Source: Paludibacteraceae bacterium (GTDB lineage Bacteria > Bacteroidota > Bacteroidia > Bacteroidales > Paludibacteraceae). Taken from it: DNA of 64,000 bases. Numbering within the stretch: the first letter of the stretch is position 1; every line of letters starts with the position of its first letter. The stretch lies in contig JAILLP010000024.1 in NCBI GenBank assembly GCA_024693065.1, positions 62,001 to 126,000 of the forward strand. Reading direction: 5' to 3'. The position numbers and the translations under genes were made by a program. Shown in pieces: positions 35,721 to 43,870 of this stretch. A model generated the notes under the pieces. The model did no database searches. It had not been told where the DNA came from and saw only the letters and a list, made by a program, of their open reading frames with translations.

Positions 35721-36905
35721 ATGTCGAAATACGATGTCAGCAGCGAAGGATTTTACGGACGTTTCGGAGGCGCATACATCCCTGAAATGCTCTATCCTAA
35801 CGTTGAGAATCTGAAAAAGATTTATCTTGAGATATTGAACTCCGAGAAGTTCAAATCGCAGTACAAGCAGCTCATGAAGGACTATGTGGGAAGGCCTACC
35901 CCACTCTTCTACGCGGAGAAGCTCTCGTCGATCTACTCGACCCATGTGTTCCTCAAACGTGAAGATTTGGCGCACACGGGAGCGCATAAGATCAACAATG
36001 CGATCGGTCAGGTGTTGATCGCCAAGGAGATGGGCAAGACGCGTATCATCGCGGAGACCGGAGCCGGACAGCACGGAGTGGCCACCGCCACCGCATGCGC
36101 ACTCTTAGGCATGGAGTGCCACGTCTACATGGGCGAGGTGGACATTGAGCGTCAGGCGCCTAACGTAGCGCGCATGCGCATGCTCGGAGCCGAGGTGGTG
36201 CCAGCCAAGAGCGGTAACAAGACACTGAAGGACGCCACGAACGAAGCGTTGCGCGACTGGATTTCCAACCCAGAGGACACCTTCTACGTGATAGGCTCCA
36301 CTGTAGGTCCATTCCCTTACCCAGACTTGGTCGCAAGGCTACAATCCATCATCAGCGAAGAGATGCGTTGGCAGCTTAAAGAGCAGACAGGCAAGGAGTT
36401 GCCAGACTATGTGATCGCCTGCATCGGTGGCGGTAGCAACGCCGCAGGTTCGTTCTACCACTTCGTCAACGACGAGCAGGTGAAGCTGGTGGCTGTAGAG
36501 GCCGCAGGTCACGGACTAGACTCGGGAGACACCGCCGCCTCGATCGCAAGGGGATCGGAGGGCATCATTCATGGCGCACGCACCATGCTCATGCAGACGG
36601 ACGACGGGCAGATCATCGAGCCATATTCCATCTCGGCAGGACTCGACTACCCGGGCATCGGTCCTATGCACTCCTTCTTGGCTGAGGTCGGAAGGGAGAC
36701 CGTACTCTCCGCAACTGACGACGAAGCATTGCAAGCCGCACTGCAGCTCACCAGGGAAGAGGGCATCATACCCGCACTCGAGAGCTCGCACGCCTTGGCG
36801 GCACTGCCTAAGCTGAAGTTCCGCAGCGACGAGAACGTGGTCGTGACCATCTCAGGCCGAGGCGACAAAGACATGGCAACGTATATTAACCATTTAAAAC
36901 TATAA
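35721..36905 (+). CDS. trpB: Tryptophan synthase beta chain
   Basis: TrpB condenses indole with serine using pyridoxal phosphate. The 394 residues match the TrpB1 type: GFYGRFGGAYIPEML at the N-terminus, the PLP lysine in REDLAHTGAHKINN (Lys90), AETGAGQHGVATA and the phosphate-binding CIGGGSNAAG. The length and the adjacency to trpA (7 bp) indicate the standard alpha2-beta2 complex, not the stand-alone TrpB2. PLP itself would depend on PdxA, encoded at 47.3-48.3 kb. Confidence 0.98.
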   Translation: MSKYDVSSEGFYGRFGGAYIPEMLYPNVENLKKIYLEILNSEKFKSQYKQLMKDYVGRPTPLFYAEKLSSIYSTHVFLKREDLAHTGAHKINNAIGQVLIAKEMGKTRIIAETGAGQHGVATATACALLGMECHVYMGEVDIERQAPNVARMRMLGAEVVPAKSGNKTLKDATNEALRDWISNPEDTFYVIGSTVGPFPYPDLVARLQSIISEEMRWQLKEQTGKELPDYVIACIGGGSNAAGSFYHFVNDEQVKLVAVEAAGHGLDSGDTAASIARGSEGIIHGARTMLMQTDDGQIIEPYSISAGLDYPGIGPMHSFLAEVGRETVLSATDDEALQAALQLTREEGIIPALESSHALAALPKLKFRSDENVVVTISGRGDKDMATYINHLKL

Positions 36906-36912
36906 GAGACCC

Positions 36913-37683
36913 ATGAAAAATAGGTTAGACAATATATTAGAGAGCAAGAAAGACTTGCTATCGATCTATGTGATGGCTGGGTATCCACAGCGCAATGACC
37001 TCATGACCATCTTGCGCGGGCTGGAGAAGGCGGGAGTCGATTTCGTGGAGGTCGGCATGCCCTTCAGCGACCCGTTGGCAGACGGTCCCGTGATTCAGGA
37101 TGCAGGCAACGCGGCGCTCGACAACGGCATGAGCATCAAGGAGTTGTTCGCCCAGATAAAAGAGATGCGCAAGGAGATCACCATGCCCGTATTGCTGATG
37201 GGCTACATCAACCCAGTGATGCACTACGGCATAGAAAAGTTCGCCGCCGATGCGCACAGTGTAGGCGTGGACGGCCTCATCATCCCCGACCTACCGTTCG
37301 ACACCTACGTGAAGAAGTACAAGGCGCTCTTCGACGCCAACGAGCTGCACTTCATACCGCTCATCGCGCCGCAGACACCGGACGAGCGCATCAAGCACAT
37401 CGACGCACAGGCGGAGGGCTTCATCTACACGGTCGCATCCGCAGGAATCACCGGTAACATCAAGACGTCGGAAGACTACCGCACCCAATACTTCGAGCGC
37501 ATCCGCAACCTGCACCTGCGCAACAAGACCGTCATCGGGTTCGGCATCAAGGACCATGCCAGCTACACCCACGCTTGCAGCCACGCTGACGGAGCCATCA
37601 TCGGAACCGCCTTCATCAAGCACCTGAAAGAGAACGGAGCGAGGGAGGAAGCGGTCGGGAAGTTCGTGAAATCGATACGCTAA
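36913..37683 (+). CDS. trpA: Tryptophan synthase alpha chain
   Basis: TrpA cleaves indole-3-glycerol phosphate and passes indole through a tunnel to TrpB. The 256-residue barrel has the catalytic Glu and Asp in DFVEVGMPFSDPLADGP, then LMGYINPVMHYG and the phosphate loop FIYTVASAGITG. It is the last gene of trpEGDCFBA and is followed by a hairpin shared with the convergent outer-membrane protein gene. Confidence 0.97.
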   Translation: MKNRLDNILESKKDLLSIYVMAGYPQRNDLMTILRGLEKAGVDFVEVGMPFSDPLADGPVIQDAGNAALDNGMSIKELFAQIKEMRKEITMPVLLMGYINPVMHYGIEKFAADAHSVGVDGLIIPDLPFDTYVKKYKALFDANELHFIPLIAPQTPDERIKHIDAQAEGFIYTVASAGITGNIKTSEDYRTQYFERIRNLHLRNKTVIGFGIKDHASYTHACSHADGAIIGTAFIKHLKENGAREEAVGKFVKSIR

Positions 37684-37719
37684 ACGTCAGTCGCAGACGC
37701 TTTAGCGGGTACAAAAAGA

Positions 37720-37757
37720 AACACGGCGGAAGGTCACATACCCTCCGCCGTGTTGTT
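37720..37757. terminator. Bidirectional terminator after trpA
   Basis: AACACGGCGGA (37720-37730) pairs perfectly with TCCGCCGTGTT (37744-37754) over a 13-base loop. The plus side continues GTTTAG; the minus side continues TCTTTTTGT. It separates the convergent trp operon and outer-membrane protein gene. Confidence 0.85.
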
Positions 37758-37787
37758 TAGATAAACCTTGTTAAAAGTTCCCTTTAA

Positions 37788-38546
37788 CTATTTAATATAG
37801 AAAGTCAGTGCTCCGAAAAGGACACCATTCCTGTTCTTGAACTTGCTGTTGTCACCTCTGACAACATCCACAAGACCGAGGTCATAGCCGAAAGACAATT
37901 TCACCTTCTCCGTGAAAGCCAAGCCAAGGCCAAAGCGCAATCCATAATCCAGCTTGTCCGCCGCATTGTCACCGAAAGAGTCCTCCTCCCTTTCATCCGT
38001 TTTCTTATTCATGCTAACATCCGTGTAAACCTTCACAGACGGGTCATCCGTAAGGTCGCTGACGAGAACGAGATCACCCAACGTATTCACCGCATCGTCA
38101 AAGTTATACTCTGTCGTGTACTTTGTCTTGCCGCCCACACCGTAGGCAACATATGCGCCTGCCTGAGGAATCAGACCCAAATCTCCGACAGGGATGCGGA
38201 AATTGAGCGTCAGAGGAAGCTCCATATAATACAAATTGGTGGTAACGGTTGATTTATAGATTTTTGTCTCGATTTCTTGCTTTCCACCCTTCCTTTGGAA
38301 CGTCAAACCTGCCTCCGCGAAGAAACCGTTCACGAACGCATAATCGAAAACGAGACCACCTTGGATATTGGCGATAGGCTTCCGCTCACTCGTGAAACCC
38401 GGATAGGTAGGGTCATCCGCATTGATTTTCGCCAAACCTCCACCGACGGTAATACCGATGTTGAAATCTCCTGCATTGGCATCCTGCGCAAACGAAGAGA
38501 CACTAACCATAAATAGGCTTAATACTGAGAATAAAACTTTCTTCAT
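37788..38546 (-). CDS. Outer-membrane beta-barrel protein (PorT-like family)
   Basis: This is a predicted small outer-membrane barrel of 252 residues with a signal peptide (VLFSVLSLFMVSVSSFAQ). The alternating pattern fits eight to ten strands: FNIGITVGGGLAKI, GLVFDYAFVNGFFAEAGLTFQRKG, YYMELPLTLNFRI, and YGLRFGLGLAFTEKVKLSFGYDLGL, with the final strand ending in aromatic FGALTFYIK. Sequences of this type are annotated as outer-membrane beta-barrel or PorT-like in Bacteroidota. PorT itself is a type IX secretion component, but that specific role cannot be assigned here. The gene is monocistronic with a strong promoter. Confidence 0.82.
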   Translation of the reverse strand: MKKVLFSVLSLFMVSVSSFAQDANAGDFNIGITVGGGLAKINADDPTYPGFTSERKPIANIQGGLVFDYAFVNGFFAEAGLTFQRKGGKQEIETKIYKSTVTTNLYYMELPLTLNFRIPVGDLGLIPQAGAYVAYGVGGKTKYTTEYNFDDAVNTLGDLVLVSDLTDDPSVKVYTDVSMNKKTDEREEDSFGDNAADKLDYGLRFGLGLAFTEKVKLSFGYDLGLVDVVRGDNSKFKNRNGVLFGALTFYIK

Positions 38547-38580
38547 GCGATAAAATTTATGTTTGTTATTAAATCTGAAT

Positions 38581-38612
38581 CGAAATTAGCAACTATTTCA
38601 CTATGCGACAAA
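38581..38612 (-). promoter_or_regulatory. Promoter of the outer-membrane barrel gene
   Basis: On the minus strand: TTTG (38612-38609), 20 bases, TAATTTCG (38588-38581). A good match to the Bacteroidota form with the TTCG variant. The leader is about 30 bases. Confidence 0.75.
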
Positions 38613-38687
38613 TGCTGTAAAACATTTTTATTAACATATGTTTCCGAGCTACATTTATGTGCCTGACGCTCAGAGAGGAAAAGTCCA

Positions 38688-38719
38688 TTTGGATAAATAT
38701 ATTTTTTTACGCACCTTTG
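38688..38719 (+). promoter_or_regulatory. Promoter immediately before the nuclease-helicase gene
   Basis: TTTG (38688-38691), 20 bases, CACCTTTG (38712-38719) followed by CGG. The -7 box ends only 4 bases before the ATG at 38724, so transcription would begin at or inside the start codon, giving a leaderless mRNA. Confidence 0.6.
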
Positions 38720-38723
38720 CGGT

Positions 38724-41700
38724 ATGAAAAAACAGAACTTGTCTTTAGAGCAAAATCAGGCGCAGGATGACTTAGTATCATTATTGAAGGACCTTCAGGG
38801 AAATCTTCCCATGAGGGCACGTTACGTGCGCCTAGGCAGGATGCTCCAACGCACGGTATCCGAGCTGGGCAGCCACCTGCACGTGGTCTATTCCAACCAA
38901 GCCTCCTACATCGACGCGATATGCAAGGAGCGCAATTATCCGCAAAGGAAATCGTTGCAGGTGCTTCGCCGGCACATCAGCAACACACTACATAACCAGT
39001 TCTCTCCCTCGGAGGAAGATTACCTCTTCGATGTGAAGGCGATGGCGGAGGCCCTCTCGTTCTTCTTCCGTGTCCCGATACCGATTGGGCTGACAGAGGC
39101 CCTGCCCGAGTCGTGGCGTAACCTGGAGTTCATTCCCGACACCCGCCACATGGTCAAGTATGCAAGACTCCGCATGACGGTCAGCCGCTGGACGGATAGT
39201 TTGCTGTACGGGGAGGTGGAGAATGTAGGGGAGGAATCATTCGACGGGGAATACGTCGCCGCCTACACGCAGATGGGCAACGACGAACCGATGGCACAAG
39301 CCACCCGACACTTGGGAGACACCTTCGCCGAGCTGAACGCTTCCCTTTTCGAAGGGGCGCAGGTCAACCTATTGGACGTCTCCGTGGAGAGCCGCGAGGA
39401 TGGCACCCCGTTGTTCGTGCCCGAGCTGGTCGTTTTCGAGCCTGACTTCCTCGTGGACATCACCGCCATCACGGGCTGCATCCGTCCCTATGGGAGCCAT
39501 GCGATGAACCACCTGCTGCACAAGGTGGAGCCCCCTTCCCAGTCGGCCGCCATCACAATCGGTAACGTGGCGAACCAATTCCTCGACGACTGCGTGAACC
39601 AGACGAAGGAGGAGCCGGCCACCTACGAGGACTCCATGAAGAAAGCCTTCAACATGGACCCGATCCCCTTCTGCACGATGGAGGAGATCAACGCGGAATT
39701 CTTCCAAACGACGAAAGTGCAATTCAACAATATCCAGCGCACGGTGGACAAGAGCTTCGACGAGGTGGGCATCCACCTACGGGAGGGCGTGGTGTTGGAG
39801 CCCACGTTCATCTGCGAGGCGCTAGGCATGCAAGGACGTATGGACTTGCTGTCGGCGGATTACCATAAGATCGTGGAGCTGAAGTCCGGCAAGGCGGACG
39901 AATGGAACAAGACGGAGCCCGAAGTGCGCGACGAGCATCTGCTGCAGCTGACGCTCTACTATGAGTTCCTCCACTACAACCTAGGACTTGACTACGCCGA
40001 AGTGAGCAGTTTCCTGCTCTACTCCCGCTACCCGAGGATGAAGGATTGCCGCGCCTCCCGCAGAATGGTGAGGGAAGCGTTGCAGCTCCGCAACAACATC
40101 GTGGCGAGCGAATGGAACCTGCTCAGGGGAGGCTCGCGCGACCTCTACACCACCCTCACCCCCGAACTATTGAACCAGAACAACCTATGCGGCAAACTGT
40201 GGTCGGTCTACATCGAGCCATCGCTCTCCGACACGCTGAAGCCCCTGCACACGGCCGATGCGCTGGAGCTCGCCTACTTCCACACCTTCTTCACCTTCGT
40301 GGAGAGGGAGATGTTCTTAGCGAAGATCGGATGCTCCTCCACCGACAGAAACGGAGGGTACTCCGACGCATGGAACCTGCCCGCGGAGGAGAAACTGCGC
40401 AGCGGCAACATCATCATGGACCTGACCATCGACCAATTCAACGTGACGGACGGACTGGACGTTTCCGACCATTCGGAGGCGATACGCAACATCCGTTTCC
40501 ACTGGGTGCAGGACGATGAGAACCTAGCCAATTTCAGGGTGGGCGACCTGGTGATGGTCTACGAGCGTAACGATGCGCAGGACAATGTGACCAACAAACA
40601 ACTCTTCCGTTGCTCGATCGAATCGTTCGACGCGGACAACGTGGTGGTACGCCTCACCTACAAGCAGCGCAACCGCGCCGTCTTCAACCTGAGCAGCCAT
40701 TACGCGATGGAGCATGATATGATGACCTCCTCCTTCAATGCCATGACACGTTCGTTGCGGGCGTTCCTCGTGGCTCCGAAAGAGCGGCGGGACCTCCTAT
40801 TAGGGCGAAGAGACTTCCGTTTCTCCCCGAAACAACCCATTCCTCGGCCTTCGACGGAGAGCGCACAGGTGAACGACATCGTAGGGGATGCCCTATGCGC
40901 CGAGGACTTCTACCTCTTGGTGGGACCTCCCGGAACAGGCAAGACCAACCTGGCGATGCGCACCATGGTGGACAACTTCCTGGCGAACCCCGAGCACCGC
41001 ATTCTGCTCATGGCTTACACCAATAGGGCGGTGGACGAGATCTGCAGGATGTTGCACCGCTACGACCCCGAATTGGACTACATCCGCATAGGCAATGAGC
41101 TGAACTGCGACCCGGCCTTCCGCCAGCACCTGCTCAAGTACCAGATAGAGGGATGCACCAACCGCTCGGCGGTGAAAAGCAGGCTATTCCAGCCCCGCAT
41201 TTATGTGGCGACGGTAGCCTCCATGGACAGCAAGACAGCGCTGTTTGACCTCTTCCACTTCGACGTGGCCATTGTGGACGAGGCTTCGCAGATATTAGAG
41301 CCACAACTGTTAGGGCTACTATGCGCCACAACGAAAGGAGGGGAAGCCGCCATCCGCAAGTTCGTCATGATAGGCGACCACAAGCAATTGCCCGCCGTCG
41401 TGCAACAACCCAGAAGCGAGGCGGAGGTGACAGACCCCGCACTGCGCACGTTCGGGTTGGAGAATTGCGCGGACTCCCTGTTCGAGCGGCTACACCGTCA
41501 CATGCTGGCGCACAGCGAAGTGAAGCCAGGCATGCTCGACACGCAATGGCGCATGCACCCGACCATCAGCGAGTTCGTCAGCCGTGAGTTCTACCACAAA
41601 GCCCTGCGGGTGGGTAAGAACCGGCACCAGACAGTAGTTGAGTTACCATTCACAAGTGAGGGGGAGACCCGTCAGTTAGCCTGTTTCCCGAAGAACATGG

Positions 41701-42221
41701 AGCTAAACGGAAAGAACATCCATGAGTTCGTGCGCACCGTGCGGATGGGTTTCGTGGACGTGCGCAAAGCCAGTCGGATGGACAATAGCAAGATCAATGC
41801 AGAGGAGGCGGAGGTCGTGGCGCAGATGGTGCGTTCCATCGCCCAGCTGAACGCGTCCGACCCAAGTTTCAAACTCTCCGAGCACGTAGGCATCATCGTG
41901 CCATTTCGCAATCAGATAGCCGTCATACTCAAGCAGTTGCGCAGTCTAGGCGTCGAGGGGGCGGAGCAGATTGTGATCGACACGGTGGAGCGGTTGCAAG
42001 GCGGACAGAAAGACTACATCATCTTCTCCACCACCATCAGCCAATACTACCAATTGGGCGTTTTGAGCGAGCCCGTCGAGGTGGAAGGGCAAGAGGTGGA
42101 CCGCAAGTTGAACGTGGCGATCACCCGGGCCAGGATGCAATTGTTTGTGGTCGGCAATGAGCCATTGTTACGGATGTCAGAGATTTACGGCAGGTTGATA
42201 GATTATTGCCGGGGGGAATGA
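38724..42221 (+). CDS. Dna2-like nuclease-superfamily 1 helicase
   Basis: This is a 1165-residue DNA end-processing type enzyme. The first ~330 residues are not recognisable to me. A PD-(D/E)XK nuclease follows (about 365-440), with GMQGRMDLL, IVELKSGK and the QLTLYYEFL tyrosine helix, as in Dna2 and Cas4/RecB. The C-terminal half is an Upf1-like SF1 helicase: LLVGPPGTGKTNLA (near 735), MAYTNRAVDEI, VDEASQILEP (near 850), IGDHKQLPAV, DTQWRMHP, DTVERLQGGQKDYI and AITRARMQLFVVGN. I do not see the CxxC cluster of an iron-sulfur Dna2 nuclease. The gene stands alone between an outer-membrane protein and CapA, not in a defence island, so a repair role is more likely than phage defence. Confidence 0.85.
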   Translation: MKKQNLSLEQNQAQDDLVSLLKDLQGNLPMRARYVRLGRMLQRTVSELGSHLHVVYSNQASYIDAICKERNYPQRKSLQVLRRHISNTLHNQFSPSEEDYLFDVKAMAEALSFFFRVPIPIGLTEALPESWRNLEFIPDTRHMVKYARLRMTVSRWTDSLLYGEVENVGEESFDGEYVAAYTQMGNDEPMAQATRHLGDTFAELNASLFEGAQVNLLDVSVESREDGTPLFVPELVVFEPDFLVDITAITGCIRPYGSHAMNHLLHKVEPPSQSAAITIGNVANQFLDDCVNQTKEEPATYEDSMKKAFNMDPIPFCTMEEINAEFFQTTKVQFNNIQRTVDKSFDEVGIHLREGVVLEPTFICEALGMQGRMDLLSADYHKIVELKSGKADEWNKTEPEVRDEHLLQLTLYYEFLHYNLGLDYAEVSSFLLYSRYPRMKDCRASRRMVREALQLRNNIVASEWNLLRGGSRDLYTTLTPELLNQNNLCGKLWSVYIEPSLSDTLKPLHTADALELAYFHTFFTFVEREMFLAKIGCSSTDRNGGYSDAWNLPAEEKLRSGNIIMDLTIDQFNVTDGLDVSDHSEAIRNIRFHWVQDDENLANFRVGDLVMVYERNDAQDNVTNKQLFRCSIESFDADNVVVRLTYKQRNRAVFNLSSHYAMEHDMMTSSFNAMTRSLRAFLVAPKERRDLLLGRRDFRFSPKQPIPRPSTESAQVNDIVGDALCAEDFYLLVGPPGTGKTNLAMRTMVDNFLANPEHRILLMAYTNRAVDEICRMLHRYDPELDYIRIGNELNCDPAFRQHLLKYQIEGCTNRSAVKSRLFQPRIYVATVASMDSKTALFDLFHFDVAIVDEASQILEPQLLGLLCATTKGGEAAIRKFVMIGDHKQLPAVVQQPRSEAEVTDPALRTFGLENCADSLFERLHRHMLAHSEVKPGMLDTQWRMHPTISEFVSREFYHKALRVGKNRHQTVVELPFTSEGETRQLACFPKNMELNGKNIHEFVRTVRMGFVDVRKASRMDNSKINAEEAEVVAQMVRSIAQLNASDPSFKLSEHVGIIVPFRNQIAVILKQLRSLGVEGAEQIVIDTVERLQGGQKDYIIFSTTISQYYQLGVLSEPVEVEGQEVDRKLNVAITRARMQLFVVGNEPLLRMSEIYGRLIDYCRGE

Positions 42222-42283
42222 TGGGGTATGAGGTTCATCATTCGACAAGAGCCAAGCGATATTCCAGGGCATCACACACCCAA

Positions 42284-42335
42284 ACCCCGAAGGGGTGATA
42301 TCCTCCAGGCAGGGGTGTCGTCCTTTCAGGACTAG
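42284..42335 (-). repeat. REP-like hairpin repeat copy
   Basis: ACCCC-GAA-GGGGT (42284-42296) is followed by GATATCCTCCAGGCAGGGGTGT and CCTTTCAGGACT. Read on the minus strand this matches the unit at 56823-56868 (CACCCCTGCCTGGAGGAT, then a GC hairpin). The copy lies between the helicase gene and capA. Confidence 0.75.
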
Positions 42336-42359
42336 GAAATCCATCGAACTGTTCCATAA

Positions 42360-42405
42360 TTCTTAATTCAAAATTCATAATTCATAATTCATATTGCTAT
42401 CTTTG
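42360..42405 (+). promoter_or_regulatory. capA promoter region built on a 7-bp tandem repeat
   Basis: Five heptamers (TTCTTAA, TTCAAAA, TTCATAA, TTCATAA, TTCATAT) at 42360-42394 lead directly into a perfect -7 element TATCTTTG (42398-42405) followed by CAT. The repeat occupies the place where the -33 box and spacer should be. The transcript would start near 42412, giving a ~33-base leader. Confidence 0.6.
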
Positions 42406-42444
42406 CATAACCAAAACATAACCTATTACGTTCCAACAGATTAA

Positions 42445-43662
42445 ATGAAACGATACTTTTTATTCATATTGCTCGCCCTGTTCGTATGCGCACAGAGCCA
42501 GGCCGGAAGAAGATCCAAAAGAAGACATAAGGCCAAAATCGAAACCGTAGTCGACACATTGGCCAACAAACAAGAGAATCAGGCCGTAGTGGCGATCGAC
42601 ACGCTGCGAACCGACTCGCTAGCGCAGGGGACAGACACCCTCATGGTCATCGAACCGACCGACAAACACGACACGATCACCATCACAGCGGTGGGGGACG
42701 TCATGATAGGCAGTATTCTGCCAAACACCTCCTACCTGCCTCCCAAAGAAGAGGAGGATAAGTTCTTCGACGAGGTGAAACCCTACTTCCAGAACTCCGA
42801 CATCGTATTCTGCAACGTGGAAGGCACATTCACCGACACAGAGGTGGGTGCGAAGAACTGCAACGACCCCAAGACCTGCTTCAAGTTCGGTATGCCTTGC
42901 CGTTTCGCGCAATACTACAAAGAGGCGGGCTTCAACGTGGTGAGCGTGGCGAACAACCATAGCGGAGACTTCGGAGAGAAGGGCAAGGAAAACGCCAAGA
43001 GACTATTCGACAGCCTGCAGATCAATTGGGCGGGCTTCACGGAGAAACCTACCGCGGAGTTCGTCGAGAACGGTGTCAAGTACGGTTTCTGCGCCTTCGC
43101 ACCTAATCGGGGCACCGTGCAAATCACCGACTACGAAGTATTGGACTCGCTGGCAAAACAACTACGGCAGACCTGCGACATCGTGATCGTATCCTTCCAC
43201 GGAGGCGCTGAAGGGAGCAAATACCAACACGTTCCGAGAAACTACGAGAACTTCCTCGGTCAGAACAGAGGGAATGTCTATGAATTCGCACACAGAGCCA
43301 TCGACGCCGGAGCGGACATCGTGCTGGGACATGGTCCTCACGTGACCCGCGCCGTAGAGATCTATAAGAACAAGTTCATCGCCTATAGCATGGGCAACTT
43401 CGCCACCTACAGCAACGTGAACATCAAGGGAGTGAACGGTCTAGCCCCTATCTTCAGGGTGAAGATGGAGCAACAGACGGGCAACTTCATCAGCGCTGAG
43501 ATCATCTCCACTTACCAAATCAAACCACCGAACAAGGGTCCACACATCGACCCCGACAACCGTGTGCTGAAGGTGATTCAAGCCCTGACGAAGGAGGATA
43601 TGCACGACAATCTGCCACAGATATCCGACGAGGGAATCATTACTGCACCGGAAGGCAATTGA
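42445..43662 (+). CDS. CapA-family protein (poly-gamma-glutamate capsule type)
   Basis: This is an exported 405-residue protein with a signal peptide (YFLFILLALFVCAQSQA), a basic stretch (GRRSKRRHKAK) and a CapA domain of the calcineurin-like phosphoesterase fold: ITAVGDVMIG, IVFCNVEGTF, VVSVANNHSGDFG, VSFHGGAEG, and VLGHGPHVTRAVEIY with AYSMGNF. CapA proteins take part in gamma-polyglutamate capsule formation in Bacillus, but most homologues in Gram-negative bacteria are uncharacterised and there is no capB or capC here. It is a single gene; the sequence supports a metal-dependent hydrolase in the periplasm and no more. Confidence 0.88.
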   Translation: MKRYFLFILLALFVCAQSQAGRRSKRRHKAKIETVVDTLANKQENQAVVAIDTLRTDSLAQGTDTLMVIEPTDKHDTITITAVGDVMIGSILPNTSYLPPKEEEDKFFDEVKPYFQNSDIVFCNVEGTFTDTEVGAKNCNDPKTCFKFGMPCRFAQYYKEAGFNVVSVANNHSGDFGEKGKENAKRLFDSLQINWAGFTEKPTAEFVENGVKYGFCAFAPNRGTVQITDYEVLDSLAKQLRQTCDIVIVSFHGGAEGSKYQHVPRNYENFLGQNRGNVYEFAHRAIDAGADIVLGHGPHVTRAVEIYKNKFIAYSMGNFATYSNVNIKGVNGLAPIFRVKMEQQTGNFISAEIISTYQIKPPNKGPHIDPDNRVLKVIQALTKEDMHDNLPQISDEGIITAPEGN

Positions 43663-43697
43663 GAATTAAAAATTAAGAATTAAGAATTAAGAATTAA
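43663..43697 (+). repeat. Intergenic 7-bp tandem repeat (5 units)
   Basis: GAATTAA, AAATTAA, GAATTAA, GAATTAA, GAATTAA directly after the capA stop codon. It is the most regular copy of the heptamer family in the window. Confidence 0.9.
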
Positions 43698-43870
43698 CGG
43701 GGAGTAATATTTTTCAAAATTTTTATTGCGTATATTGTACATTGTATAAAATTATTTTATACATTCGCGGATGATAACCACACAAGGTATGTGGTTGGGA
43801 ATACTTGTTAGGTTTGCAATTGGAGCGCCTGTAGTATTTGAACTGTTATTGTTTGTAATAAAATAAAAAT
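43698..43870 (+). promoter_or_regulatory. Promoter region of the repeat-stalk/PorP operon
   Basis: This AT-rich spacer holds two candidate -7 elements: TACATTCG followed by CGG, and TAGGTTTG (43809-43816) followed by CAA. Between them lies an inverted repeat AACCACA-CAAGGTA-TGTGGTT, which could be an operator or leader hairpin. No clear -33 box is visible for either. Confidence 0.45.

Noticed and set aside
38724-42221. Anti-phage defence system around the nuclease-helicase
   Set aside because: Neighbours are an outer-membrane protein and CapA with separate promoters; there are no companion defence genes, integrases or composition shift.
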